From NCBI RefSeq assembly GCF_023612095.1, contig NZ_CP086235.1, forward strand, positions 4,225,001-4,288,000: 63,000 bases of DNA, written 5' to 3'. How positions within the stretch are numbered: position 1 is the stretch's first letter; each line of letters begins with the position of its first letter. The notes below the pieces were generated by a model that did not search any database, was not told the DNA's origin, and saw only the letters and a list, made by a program, of their open reading frames with translations. Below, in pieces: positions 36,236 through 45,065 of this stretch. This stretch comes from Cytobacillus firmus. GTDB lineage: Bacteria > Bacillota > Bacilli > Bacillales > Cytobacillaceae. The position numbers were made by a program, and so were the translations under genes.

Positions 36236-37234
36236 TTATTCCCCAACCACCTTAGCATCCTTCAGCATGTCCTCTGTCAAAGTAATCCCCTGTTCCTCAG
36301 CTGCTTTCTTGTTAATTACAAGCTCAAGGCTTTCCGGGTAGCCGACAGGAATTTCACTCGGCTTTTTGCCTTCAAGGATTTCAATAGCCATTTGGCCTGT
36401 GGAGTATCCCAGATCATGATATTCAAATCCGTAGGAGGCAAAGCCGCCCCGTTTAACCGAATCGCTTTCTCCCACAAAAGCCGGAATGTCTTTTTCATTG
36501 GCGACGTTCAGCACAGATTCAAGGGCAGATACGACTGTATTGTCCTTAGGGATGTAAAACACGTCAGCACGTCCCACTAAGGATTCAGCAGCCTGCTTCA
36601 CCTCGGAGCTTGTTGAGATCGTCGTTTCAACTGCTTCAAGCCCAGCTGCCTCGATAGCTTCTTTTGCATGCTTAACATTTACTACTGAGTTTGGTTCCCC
36701 GTCATTGTATATGATGCCGACCTTCTTAGCATCAGGTACAAATGTTTTGATAGAGTCAATTGTATTTTTGATGGCATCCGGATGTGTGTCAGATGTACCA
36801 GTTGCATTCCCGCCCGGCTCTTCCATGCTTTCCACAAGCTCAGCTCCCACAGGATCGGTGATGGCTGTAAAAAGGATTGGAATATCCTTCGTGGATTGCA
36901 CAACCGATTGGGCACTCGCCGTAGCAATCGCCAGGATTAAATCATTCTTGTCCGCTACCAGGTTCTGGGCGATGGACATATTGTTGTTCATATCCCCCTG
37001 GGCGTTCTGGAAGTCAATTTTAAGGTTTTTTCCTTCTTCATAGCCCGCATCTTTGAGTGCGGCAATAAATCCTTCTCTCGCAGAATCCAGTGATGGATGC
37101 TCGACAATTTGCGTGATGCCAATTTTAACCGTTTTCTTTTCTGAGGCTTCCCCGCTGGTTTCCTCACTTCCTGAACCACAGGCAGCAAGCATCAGCAATG
37201 CACTGCTTGCCAGGATGGCCAACATCTTTTTCAT
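36236..37234 (-). CDS. ABC transporter substrate-binding lipoprotein (DUF534/TrpX-like)
   Basis: 332 residues, signal peptide with lipobox LAAC (Cys about 19) and the two-lobed periplasmic-binding fold of the PF04392 family (VKIGITQIVEHPSLD at the start; PDAKKVGIIYNDGEPNS mid-protein). Relatives bind aromatic amino acids or related ligands and are normally encoded with a permease and ATPase. No such genes are adjacent: the downstream neighbour is the yuk locus and the upstream one is an osmoprotectant system with its own binding domain. ATG 37234 has GGGGGAG upstream. The ligand cannot be set from sequence. Confidence 0.85.
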   Translation of the reverse strand: MKKMLAILASSALLMLAACGSGSEETSGEASEKKTVKIGITQIVEHPSLDSAREGFIAALKDAGYEEGKNLKIDFQNAQGDMNNNMSIAQNLVADKNDLILAIATASAQSVVQSTKDIPILFTAITDPVGAELVESMEEPGGNATGTSDTHPDAIKNTIDSIKTFVPDAKKVGIIYNDGEPNSVVNVKHAKEAIEAAGLEAVETTISTSSEVKQAAESLVGRADVFYIPKDNTVVSALESVLNVANEKDIPAFVGESDSVKRGGFASYGFEYHDLGYSTGQMAIEILEGKKPSEIPVGYPESLELVINKKAAEEQGITLTEDMLKDAKVVGE

Positions 37235-37386
37235 CAAAAACTCCCCCTAATATTTTTATAATTTTTTTAATATTTCGATATTAACATGTTTAATATGTTT
37301 GTAACAATAGCTAATCCACTTTTTGTCTGGTAAATTGACATGTTTACGTCAATAAGGAGAAACGGGTCCCTGACGCATGTTTCATA

Positions 37387-37416
37387 AAAAAAGGACCGCG
37401 GCATTGCCGCAGCCCT
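37387..37416 (-). terminator. Terminator after the osmoprotectant transporter operon
   Basis: Minus-strand GC-rich stem (GCGGC/GCCGC core) followed by TCCTTTTTTT, seven bases below the stop. Confidence 0.9.
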
Positions 37417-37422
37417 CTCATA

Positions 37423-39000
37423 TCAGTCAATCAATCCCTCTTCTTTCAGGAAATCAACCGCCACATCTTCATATTGCTCTTTATCAATATCAACTCTTGC
37501 ATTAAGTTCCTGCATTTTTTCATTATCAATTTTGCCAACAAGCATCTTCAATGCTTCTTCAATTTCAGGATGTTCTTTCAGCGTATCAGCCCTGATAACA
37601 GGGGTTGCATAATACGGAGGGAAGAATTTTTTATCATCCTCAAGGACCTGCAGATTGAATGCCGGTATGCGGCCATCAGTGGAAAAGGCGTCAATGACAT
37701 CCACTTCGCCATTCTTGATGGCACTGTACATAATACCGGAGTCCATGGCCTGTGTTCCGCCAAATTCAAATCCGTAAGTATCTGCAAGGCCGGGATATCC
37801 ATCTGGACGCTCCAGGAATTCCGGCTCCGAGCCTAGAGACAGCTCTGATGATTTCTTGCCTAAATCTGAGATGGTTTTAACACCCCATTTATCAGCATCT
37901 TCTTTTCTTATAGTCAGTGTATAGGTGTTATTAAAACCGAATGGCTCAAGCCAGACCAAATCATAATCAGCCTTAAAGCGCTCTTTTACGAGGTCATACA
38001 CCTTGTCGGGATCACTGATCATTTCTTCTTTTAAAATACTCAGCAAGGCTGTTCCCGTATATTCCATATATAAATCATAATTTCCGCTATTAACGCCTTC
38101 AAATGCAGGTGCCGTACCGCCAAGGAAGGATTCATATTTCACATTCAGATCTGTATGCTCTTCAATCAGATGGCCCATAATGTAAACCATGATCTCCTGC
38201 TCCGTGAAGTTTTTGCCGGTAATGGTGATTGTATCCTTGCCGCCGGCTGTTTCACCGAGCTGGGCAGCAAAGGCGGAAAGAGGAAGGATTAATATTAATG
38301 CAGTCACCACCCATTTTCTCCAGCGGCTCAAAGTTGGGTTAGTCTTCTGCCCTTGTTTAAGCCCCTGCGGAGTCACATCTGTCTCCAGCAGCTTCAGCAA
38401 ATAGTCAAAAACAATCGCTAATAGAGCAGATGGAATTGCACCTGCCAGAATTAGGCCTGTATTATAAGTCTGCAGCCCGCGGAAAATCAGATCTCCCAGA
38501 CCGCCAGCCCCAATGAGGCCTGCAATTGTCGCTACACCGATAATTAATACAGTCGCCGTACGAATCCCGCCCATGATCACACTCAGGGACAGTGGAAGCT
38601 CCACCATCCAAAGGACCTGGCGATTCGTCATTCCCATTCCGACCCCGGCGTTAATGGCAGACTTTTCAACACCAGTAATGCCTAGATATGTATTTCGAAG
38701 AATGGGCAATAAGCCATAAACGGTTAAAGCAATAATCGCAGGGGCTTGTCCGGTTCCGATGAATGGTACGAGAAATACAAGAAGTGCGAGACTTGGAATT
38801 GTCTGAAAAACTCCTGCAATCCCAATAATTGAATCGGCTATTTTCCGATGGCGGGTTAAATAAATGCCCAAAGGAACAGATATTAAAATCGCAATGGCGA
38901 TCGAAATAAGCGATAAATACATATGCTCTAAAATTAAGTTCCATATTATAGGCCAGCGGTTTACAAAAACGTCAGCCGTGCTGCTGATTAAGTTAAGAAT
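37423..39000 (-). CDS. Osmoprotectant/choline-type ABC transporter, fused permease and substrate-binding protein
   Basis: About 526 residues. The N-terminal half is an OpuB/OpuC/ProW-like permease (helices about 30-215, with the EAA-type loop GVGMGMTNRQVLWMVELPL). After a hinge and another membrane helix (about 240), the C-terminal half is an OpuAC-like binding domain with FTEQEIMVYI, MEYTGTAL and DAFSTDGRIP. Imports glycine betaine, carnitine or similar. The first ATG (38922) lacks a ribosome site, while the frame stays open upstream and encodes the family-typical LEHMYLSL. GGGGGTG ends eight bases before an ATT at 39000, so a non-canonical ATT start is inferred. Operon with the upstream ATPase gene. 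Confidence 0.82.
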   Translation of the reverse strand: MLNLISSTADVFVNRWPIIWNLILEHMYLSLISIAIAILISVPLGIYLTRHRKIADSIIGIAGVFQTIPSLALLVFLVPFIGTGQAPAIIALTVYGLLPILRNTYLGITGVEKSAINAGVGMGMTNRQVLWMVELPLSLSVIMGGIRTATVLIIGVATIAGLIGAGGLGDLIFRGLQTYNTGLILAGAIPSALLAIVFDYLLKLLETDVTPQGLKQGQKTNPTLSRWRKWVVTALILILPLSAFAAQLGETAGGKDTITITGKNFTEQEIMVYIMGHLIEEHTDLNVKYESFLGGTAPAFEGVNSGNYDLYMEYTGTALLSILKEEMISDPDKVYDLVKERFKADYDLVWLEPFGFNNTYTLTIRKEDADKWGVKTISDLGKKSSELSLGSEPEFLERPDGYPGLADTYGFEFGGTQAMDSGIMYSAIKNGEVDVIDAFSTDGRIPAFNLQVLEDDKKFFPPYYATPVIRADTLKEHPEIEEALKMLVGKIDNEKMQELNARVDIDKEQYEDVAVDFLKEEGLID

Positions 39001-39021
39001 CGTCTACACCCCCTATCCTGT

Positions 39022-40143
39022 TTATTCGACGATCTCGTCGACCATATATTCTACAAGACTCGATCGGGTCACAATGCCCAAAAGTTTTCTGTGTTCATCC
39101 AAAACCGGAACAAAGCCGTAAACAGATTCGTTCACAAGCTGAAAGGCTTTTTCCGCCGGATCATTTTGCTGAAGTGTCACGACGCTTGAATCCATAATAT
39201 CTTTAAGCCTCAACTCTTCATCTTTGTAATTTCTCTGGACGTCCCAGACGGTGGCAATTCCCTGAAAAATATTTTGATTATCCACAACCACGAGACTGTT
39301 AACCCGTTTGCTTCGCATCATCTTTAGGGATTCTGCCAGCCTGCGGTTTTCACCCGCTGTGACAGCCGGAACCATTAATTTGGTCAGTTTAGGGAATGAA
39401 ATGCTGTCACTTTCCTGAAGCCGGTCTTCTCCAATAAAGCTTCGGACAAACTCATTAGCCGGCCTGCGGATGATATTTTCCGGCGTATCCAGCTGCACCA
39501 CCTCCCCATCCTTCATAATACAGATGCGGTCAGCGATTTTAAGCGCCTCATCCATGTCATGGGTTACAAATACAATGGTTTTCTGGATATCCCGCTGAAG
39601 GCGGACTAACTCATCCTGCAGCTGCTCCCGGCTGATCGGATCCAGTGCACTGAATGGTTCATCCATTAAAATAATTTTCGGCTCAGCTGCCAGCGCACGG
39701 ATAACACCGATTCTCTGCTGCTGCCCGCCGCTCAATTCTGAAGGGTAACGGTCACCAAAGACTTCCGGATCCAGTCCTACCATATGCATCAGTTCGTCCA
39801 CTTTATCTATGTATCTTTCCTTCTTCCATTTCATCAGCCTCGGAACAAGCGAAACATTTTCTTTAATCGTCATATGCGGAAGCAGCCCTATTTGCTGGAT
39901 CACATAGCCGATCGTCCGGCGAAGCTTGACTGGATCTTCTTTTGAAATATCTTTTCCTTCAATTGTAATTGTCCCTTTTGTCGGCTCAATCAGACGGTTG
40001 ATCATCCTCATGGTTGTGGTTTTTCCAGATCCGCTGGGTCCAATCAGAACCAGCAGTTCACCTTCCTCGACCTTAAAGGTAATATCCTTGAGAGCATGGA
40101 ACCCGTCCTGAAAGACTTTGTTTACTTCTTTAAACTCAATCAA
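39022..40143 (-). CDS. Osmoprotectant ABC transporter ATP-binding protein with CBS domains
   Basis: 373 residues. Walker A GPSGSGKTTT (about 40), signature LSGGQQQRIG (about 140), Walker B KIILMDEP and switch His (FVTHDMDEAL). Two C-terminal CBS domains (about 255-370) sense ionic strength or nucleotides in this family (OpuA/OpuC/ProV type). Energises the fused permease/binding protein encoded 21 bp downstream. The two-gene layout corresponds to OpuF-type systems, though I cannot tell the substrate. Confidence 0.9.
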   Translation of the reverse strand: MIEFKEVNKVFQDGFHALKDITFKVEEGELLVLIGPSGSGKTTTMRMINRLIEPTKGTITIEGKDISKEDPVKLRRTIGYVIQQIGLLPHMTIKENVSLVPRLMKWKKERYIDKVDELMHMVGLDPEVFGDRYPSELSGGQQQRIGVIRALAAEPKIILMDEPFSALDPISREQLQDELVRLQRDIQKTIVFVTHDMDEALKIADRICIMKDGEVVQLDTPENIIRRPANEFVRSFIGEDRLQESDSISFPKLTKLMVPAVTAGENRRLAESLKMMRSKRVNSLVVVDNQNIFQGIATVWDVQRNYKDEELRLKDIMDSSVVTLQQNDPAEKAFQLVNESVYGFVPVLDEHRKLLGIVTRSSLVEYMVDEIVE

Positions 40144-40315
40144 CTTTTCAGCACCTCCTATACATCAAATAATTGTAAAATTATGGAACAACCTATCCGC
40201 AGATACGTTTTTCAGGGTAACATAAACCGCTAAATCATGCAAAAATCATTAAATTAGTTATCCCACTATAATTCCATAATATTCATATTTAACCTTAATC
40301 TTCTTTCTTCAAACC

Positions 40316-40356
40316 AAAAAGGTTCTTCATCTTAACACCCTGATGAAAAACCCTTT
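40316..40356 (-). terminator. Terminator after the 211-residue gene
   Basis: Minus-strand stem GGGTTTTTCATC/GATGAAGAACC followed by TTTTTGG. It occupies most of what is visible in the 40144-40373 gap, which otherwise holds only A/T-rich sequence upstream of the ABC genes. Confidence 0.7.
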
Positions 40357-40373
40357 CTAACTCTCGTGTTTAG

Positions 40374-41006
40374 TTAATGTGCCTCATCCTCATTTTCAGC
40401 TTCCTCAGCCCATGAAGGTTCCCGGCCATCCTGATGTTCATTATAAACCTCTGTCGCCTCTCTTTCTTTCATGAAAGTCTTCATATCATGAATATCGTGA
40501 TGATCCCCGATAATATTTCCAAACCCCTGATTATGTTTCTTATGGCTCCTGAAATCAGTAGGAAAGTTGTTGCCGAAATTGACCGCGGAGGCATCTTCAA
40601 TGGTGCCGATATGAATATCTCCAATCTTAAACTCAGAATCGAAGGGTGAAATCTTCTTCGTTTTTGCCGGCTTCTCTTCGTTAGTACTATAGGGAATCTG
40701 TTTTCCATTAATTTTTATGATTATATCCTCATGACCCGCTTTCCTCTGATTCTTCCCCATGGCAGCCTCTTCAGGAGAATGAAGATCGCCAGTCTGAAAG
40801 GTATTCCCAATATTTAAGGCTCCGCTTAGTTCTTTAATATCCACTTTATCCAACTTATAGATTAGCTTATCTAAATTTAAGGTCTGTATATTTTTGATAT
40901 CAAGGTGCACATTCTTATTGTCTTCCCTGATGATTTTTTCCAGCCGGGCCATTCGATTCTCTATATCCTGGAGCAGTTTTAAAAGTGTATCTTCGTTTAG
41001 GTTCAT
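40374..41006 (-). CDS. Uncharacterised protein of the small GxN/GFG family, with coiled-coil N-terminus
   Basis: About 211 residues. The N-terminus is a coiled coil (about 1-50); a middle NIGNTFQTGD element and a C-terminal VNFGNNFPTDFRSHKKHNQGFGNIIGD resemble the core of the four small neighbours (asparagine-glycine turn, basic stretch, GFG.I.G). Very hydrophilic and acidic at the C-terminus. ATG 41006 is chosen because AAAGG lies nine bases upstream; the ATG at 41015 overlaps it. Possibly a spore-surface or germination-related protein by resemblance to GerP-type small proteins; this is a guess. Confidence 0.6.
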   Translation of the reverse strand: MNLNEDTLLKLLQDIENRMARLEKIIREDNKNVHLDIKNIQTLNLDKLIYKLDKVDIKELSGALNIGNTFQTGDLHSPEEAAMGKNQRKAGHEDIIIKINGKQIPYSTNEEKPAKTKKISPFDSEFKIGDIHIGTIEDASAVNFGNNFPTDFRSHKKHNQGFGNIIGDHHDIHDMKTFMKEREATEVYNEHQDGREPSWAEEAENEDEAH

Positions 41007-41088
41007 GCCTTTCATCCTTTATCTAAATTGGCACTCTCTATGAACAGATGCATAGTATATTGTTATTTCATACAGTGCTGGGGAAAAA

Positions 41089-41322
41089 ATGATGAGAAAA
41101 CCCAAATTTCCTAAGATTATCTTCAATAATCTTAATGTAGATCTGTTGGAAAACAACTCAGGCATATTTATGGGAAAGAACCGGCAGTTTTATTGGAGTT
41201 CTGCCGGTAAAACCCATTCAGGCTTTGGAGCAGTATATGGACAAGAAAATGAAATTTCCCATAATACCCATTTTGTCCTGAAAGAAACAGCGGAAAATCA
41301 GAAGGAGGGGAAAAAGATTTAA
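41089..41322 (+). CDS. Small GxN/GFG family protein
   Basis: 77 residues, plus strand, GGGGAAAAA before ATG ATG. Core: NNLNVDLLENNSGIFMGKNRQFYW followed by a K.HSGFG turn, the same plan as its minus-strand neighbours. Its TAA overlaps the restored stop of the convergent paralogue. No function recognised. Confidence 0.6.
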   Translation: MMRKPKFPKIIFNNLNVDLLENNSGIFMGKNRQFYWSSAGKTHSGFGAVYGQENEISHNTHFVLKETAENQKEGKKI

Positions 41323-41506
41323 GATTCTTTTTTGATGCTGCTGTAATATTATTTGATATCTTACTGCGGCTTCCTTTTATATTTCCAAACCCGTCCGATT
41401 TTTTTGCCTTACTGCGCCATTTATATTGAATATTGTCCCCGTAAAAAATACCGGAGCTATTATGAACAGCCCTTACTTTAATAGAGTTATACTGGATCTT
41501 AGCCAT
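41168..41506 (-). CDS. Small GxN/GFG family protein, 3' end frameshifted
   Basis: Starts MAKIQYNSIKV at ATG 41506 with GGGGG six bases upstream; core NSSGIFYGDNIQYKW and KKSDGFGNIKG. After residue about 57 the frame continues as an unlikely 50-residue extension antisense to the convergent gene. One additional base in the six-base T run at 41328-41333 would end the protein as ASKKES at a stop at 41319. This gives about 62 residues and a clean convergent junction with the plus-strand gene. Either a mutation or a homopolymer error. Confidence 0.55.
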   Translation of the reverse strand: MAKIQYNSIKVRAVHNSSGIFYGDNIQYKWRSKAKKSDGFGNIKGSRSKISNNITAASKKNLKSFSPPSDFPLFLSGQNGYYGKFHFLVHILLQSLNGFYRQNSNKTAGSFP

Positions 41507-41696
41507 CTAGAGCCCCCTATCCCTATTGTCATTATTATTATGATTATTGGTCAACATAGAGAAGTATGCCCCTTTAATTCCCAAGGATTTTTGGTATACT
41601 TCTCAGCAGTGCCCACTACGTTAATCTCTTTTGCTCCATAAGTAAGAGTCCACGCAAAATAAAACCACCTTAGGGAAGATGGCAGGATGTTCACCG

Positions 41697-41948
41697 TTAA
41701 CTTTGTGTAACAGGCTGATTATTACTCTGTTGATGCTGTGAAAAGTCCGCATCAATCCAGTCATTATCGTTAATAACGTTTACAATATTGGCAGCCATGT
41801 TTTGATAACCTGCGATTTTACCTAAACCGTAGTTATTTTTCCTGTTCACCTGCCAATTTGTCTGATTGTTCTCTCCAGTAAAGATGCCTGAATTCGAAGA
41901 CATCGAAGTGATATTGATATTGTTGAATTGTATATCGATACATTTCAT
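41697..41948 (-). CDS. Small GxN/GFG family protein
   Basis: 83 residues: FNNINITSMSSNSGIFTGEN followed by a TNWQVNRKNNYGLGKIAGYQN segment and a Gln/Asn-rich tail. Same family as its neighbours. GAAGTGG lies upstream of ATG 41948. Uncharacterised. Confidence 0.58.
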   Translation of the reverse strand: MKCIDIQFNNINITSMSSNSGIFTGENNQTNWQVNRKNNYGLGKIAGYQNMAANIVNVINDNDWIDADFSQHQQSNNQPVTQS

Positions 41949-41968
41949 TTATATATCCACTTCTTTTC

Positions 41969-42211
41969 TTATATTTGCGAAGTTGGCTGCGGGTTGATAT
42001 TTTCAGGCTGCGTAATGGGGTTATCAATCCCATCAGGATCATTAATAATATTGGTACAGCCCAGCACAAGCGAATTCACAAAATTTCCATTGCCGGAATT
42101 AAATTTCCCCTGGGCATTCCAGTCAGGCTGGCTGTTTTGGCCAGAACCAATTATGGAATTCGAGGACATGCTCAGCACATTAATCTGATTAAACACGACA
42201 GAAACAGGCAA
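41969..42211 (-). CDS. Small GxN/GFG family protein
   Basis: About 80 residues starting at TTG 42211, which has GGAGG eight bases upstream; an ATG at 42226 would place the ribosome site inside the gene. Core: FNQINVLSMSSNSIIGSGQN, then a PDWNAQGKFNSGNGNF segment and a Pro/Asn/Gln-rich tail. Closest to the 41697 gene, from which it is separated by 20 bp; probably co-transcribed. Confidence 0.58.
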   Translation of the reverse strand: MPVSVVFNQINVLSMSSNSIIGSGQNSQPDWNAQGKFNSGNGNFVNSLVLGCTNIINDPDGIDNPITQPENINPQPTSQI

Positions 42212-42333
42212 GATTATTTCCTCCATTCCTTGAACGGTTTATGTTACTATATGCCCTTTTCTTTTCATTGTGACTCCGGTGCTTTCAGGCTTAAAAAAGG
42301 GAAGCATTTTTAAAGAGCTCCCCCTGACAGCTA

Positions 42334-42543
42334 TTAATAAGGATATCCAAATCCCGGTCCACAGCAAGGCCGCGGGTAATAATAAGGCGGTGGCGGTGGC
42401 GGTGGCGGATACCCATAAAATGGACGCGGATAGAATAAAGCAGTGCCCAATAAACCTCCTGCTAACCCGCCTAAAAAAGGCAGACCAAAGAATCCAATAA
42501 AACGCTGATCATGCGGCTGATAAGGGCCTCTGTAAGGGTACAT
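42334..42543 (-). CDS. Small Gly/Pro/Tyr-rich protein, coat-like composition
   Basis: 69 residues: a short hydrophobic Gly-rich stretch (FFGLPFLGGLAGGLLGTALF) followed by a Pro/Tyr-rich tail with an eight-proline run and PRPCCGPGFGYPY. GGAGG lies nine bases before ATG 42543. Composition is like small spore-coat proteins in Bacillaceae, but no specific family is recognised. The proline run comes from a short GGTGGC-like repeat and could vary in length. Confidence 0.55.
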   Translation of the reverse strand: MYPYRGPYQPHDQRFIGFFGLPFLGGLAGGLLGTALFYPRPFYGYPPPPPPPPYYYPRPCCGPGFGYPY

Positions 42544-42714
42544 TCATACATACCTCCATTTCCTCTGTATATGCCTACATTATTGTATATGCGTGGAAAT
42601 GGGTTTGGCTTGGGCAAATTCACTACATTTGGCGGGGGAGTGTTGGGGATATATTATACGAAAAACCTTGAAAGGCATGGCCAATCAAGGTCATTTGTTT
42701 TATACCAATTAGGC

Positions 42715-43152
42715 CTAATCTTCAATTAAATCGATAAAATATTCATTATTATTGAGAAACTTTTTAAAAAAATCCTCTAACGATTCAGCTATTTGAATAT
42801 CGAAATAAAATATTGGATTTTTAGCAAATTGTAAATCTATTGAAATATAAACACCCTCGTTTACTTCAAAAAAAATAAGCTTATCTTCATCATCAAAAAG
42901 TTCATCTAAATCTGGATCAAATTCAAAAACACCTTCTCTTAATCTAATATCAGCTACAGCCCCTGGTCCCAATATTCTATTAATTGAATTAGCGCTTAGA
43001 CCTTCAATAAAGCCATAACCAACTTCTAAATATAAATGTTTTAAATCATTTGGAAGGCTGATGCCCATTCTTTGTTCAGCTTTTAATATATCATCATTAG
43101 GTACCTTATAAAGTTTATTTTCTAGTTCATTTATAAATTTAAAATCAGCCAT
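42715..43152 (-). CDS. SMI1/KNR4 (SUKH) family immunity protein
   Basis: 145 residues with the SUKH pattern: an N-terminal helix ending DDILKAEQRMGISLPNDLKHLYLEVGYG, then acidic strands and a C-terminal helix (SLEDFFKKFL). SUKH proteins are common immunity proteins against nuclease toxins. It lies eight bases after the broken HNH nuclease tip (43161-44021), so it is its cognate immunity gene and is apparently intact. Confidence 0.78.
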   Translation of the reverse strand: MADFKFINELENKLYKVPNDDILKAEQRMGISLPNDLKHLYLEVGYGFIEGLSANSINRILGPGAVADIRLREGVFEFDPDLDELFDDEDKLIFFEVNEGVYISIDLQFAKNPIFYFDIQIAESLEDFFKKFLNNNEYFIDLIED

Positions 43153-43160
43153 ATGCTATT

Positions 43161-44021
43161 TTACCTCCTTGGAAATAGTTTACCCGATGGAGCTCCCTTT
43201 CCACGTATCCCTGCTTGGTGTTCATTAGGATATTTTGCGGGATGAATATTCCACCACTCATGAGGGCCGCCAAAATTTTTCTCTATGATATGGTGAGCAT
43301 CATACGGTTGACCAATACTCCGAGCAACCTCTCCATTCTTATCAAGCACTTCTTCTGTATATCTTGGCCACTTTTGATTGGTTTTTTCTTCCCATTCTGC
43401 AATCAATTTATCTTTCAAGCTCGATGTAAATTTGCTTCTATGCTTAGCTGTCTCTTTTGGTGTCAATTTTTCATAGTTTTTGTTTCTCAAGTCTTATTTT
43501 ATTCGGTGAATCTGCTCTTTATTAACCTTTCGTCCAGTTTTAGCCTCTATATCTCTCAAATAAGCTTTTGCTAAATCCTTATTAAGTTCACCCGTACCCT
43601 TACCAGTCTTCCTCCCCGGCAAGACTACATTACCCTTTTCCTCTTTCAATATCCTGACAAGCGCATCAAAGTCCGCCTTATTGATGCTTTTCCGTATGAT
43701 CTTGGTTCCTTGTTTTCGGACAACAGCCGCGAGCGACATGTATTCGAGTATTTCAAGCGGGGTTCCGTCAGCTATGGAGTCCAGTTCCTCACTCCTCCAA
43801 CGCGGTCTTCCGGAATAGAGGCGACAAATTTGTAGGCTTTTCCTTTTTCTCCATAGAATTCCCGGACAATCCGGCCGTCCTCGTATAGATGAAACTTTCC
43901 GCCCTGATTCTCGCTGCCGATGCCATACTCATCTATGACATCAACAGTCAGGATCTCCCGGCCGCTCAGGGAGGCGAATTCCTCCGGGCTGATTTCGTTA
44001 CTGTTCAACTCTGTTAAAGCT
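43161..44021 (-). pseudogene. Orphan LXG toxin tip with HNH-type nuclease domain, broken
   Basis: Three pieces in transcription order. A linker copy (44021-43590) is nearly identical to the pre-toxin region of the LXG toxin at 45920-47638, with one base missing near 43782 so the frame is lost after GGVR. A segment ending NKEQIHRIK meets a TAA at 43494. In the same frame from a TTG at 43490, an HNH-like domain follows with the key motif DAHHIIEKNFGGPHEWWNIH and then PNEHQAGI. No LXG domain is attached. This looks like a displaced or spare toxin C-terminus, followed by its SUKH immunity gene. Confidence 0.75.
43590..44021 (-). repeat. Direct repeat copy 1 (toxin linker)
   Basis: 432 bp aligning base for base with 46307-46739 except for one missing base; identity appears to be around 95% by eye. 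Same orientation as the other copy, 2.7 kb apart. Confidence 0.85.
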
Positions 44022-44204
44022 GACAATAGTATAGATTACATACATTTTAAAGAGGATGAACGGACTAAATAATTTGTTAAAACATCATAGAGCTTACAAG
44101 GTTTAGGTATATTATCTGAATAAAGTTTGTTTTATTCGGCACTCCGTATCGTAAAAAAAACCATGGGTTTGGTCTTGTCCCTGTCAAGTAGACAACATAA
44201 AAAG

Positions 44205-45065
44205 CTAAGCAGTGAGCGCGTGTCGATATTCTATCGGCGCGCGTTTCTTTAGTTTCTTTTGTCTTCGTTTGTAATTGTAATGGTAGATGTAGTCCTCAAG
44301 AGCTTGTTCTAGTTCTTCTCCTGAATTACACTTATTTATATACAGCTTCTCGGTTTTGAGATGTGAGAAGAACGATTCTACACAGGCATTGTCAAGGCAG
44401 TTTCCTTTTCGAGAGTGGCTGCCCTTGATGCCGTAATCCTCTAATCGGCTGCTGTATAGCTTTGACGTATACTGGAAGCCTTGATCTGAATGGAGAACGG
44501 CTTCAGCTACGTCTTTTTTCTTTGTCCATTTTTCTACTGTATTTAACACAAGTTCCAGATCATTTCTCTTAGATAGCTCCCAACTTACTATTTCGTTATT
44601 AAAGAGATCCTGTATGACCGATAAATAATAAAATTCTTCTCCAACAGACACATATGTTATATCCGTTACCATCTTTTGATTAGGTCCTGCAGCCCTGAAA
44701 TTCCTTTTAAGGCGATTAGGGAAGATAATAGAAGGACTGCGACCGTGCCATTTTCTCTTCTTTCGGATGACTGATTGTATGCCCATTTCCGTCATCAGTC
44801 TGTAGACCTTCTTGTGGTTGATTAAATACCCATTTTCATTTAATTCATCTGTCATACGAGGCCGGCCAAATTCAGGATGCATGAAATGAATCCCCAAAAT
44901 GTGCTCTCGAATATCTTGTTCATCCTTAGCCTTCTCTTCCCGTTTACCATTCGTTTTTCTCCATTTGTAATAGCTAGCCGGTTTGATATAGGCAATCTCA
45001 AGCAGCCAGGAGACCGGATAGGTCCCCCTTAACTCATCAACCAGTTCATACTTTATTCTTCTGGG
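44205..45065 (-). CDS. IS3-family transposase OrfB (DDE integrase core)
   Basis: Frame open from about 45065 to 44205 (about 286 codons), starting in the frame one base back from orfA, so it is probably made as an OrfAB fusion by -1 frameshifting. Contains an HTH_21-like region and the rve DDE core: VTDITYV (first Asp), HSDQGFQY (second Asp) and the E in ACVESFFSHLK. Ends KRAPIEYRHALTA, typical for IS150-type OrfB. An internal ATG at 44897 is probably not the native start. Confidence 0.88.
   Translation of the reverse strand, partial: PRRIKYELVDELRGTYPVSWLLEIAYIKPASYYKWRKTNGKREEKAKDEQDIREHILGIHFMHPEFGRPRMTDELNENGYLINHKKVYRLMTEMGIQSVIRKKRKWHGRSPSIIFPNRLKRNFRAAGPNQKMVTDITYVSVGEEFYYLSVIQDLFNNEIVSWELSKRNDLELVLNTVEKWTKKKDVAEAVLHSDQGFQYTSKLYSSRLEDYGIKGSHSRKGNCLDNACVESFFSHLKTEKLYINKCNSGEELEQALEDYIYHYNYKRRQKKLKKRAPIEYRHALTA

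Noticed and set aside
42380..42410. GGTGGC-like repeats that looked like a short tandem array or CRISPR-like unit
   Set aside because: Only a proline run in a small Gly/Pro/Tyr-rich protein; no spacers. No CRISPR array is present in the window.
42511..42729. Plus-strand 72-codon frame
   Set aside because: Overlaps the start of the coat-like gene and an A/T-rich gap; no ribosome site or family resemblance.
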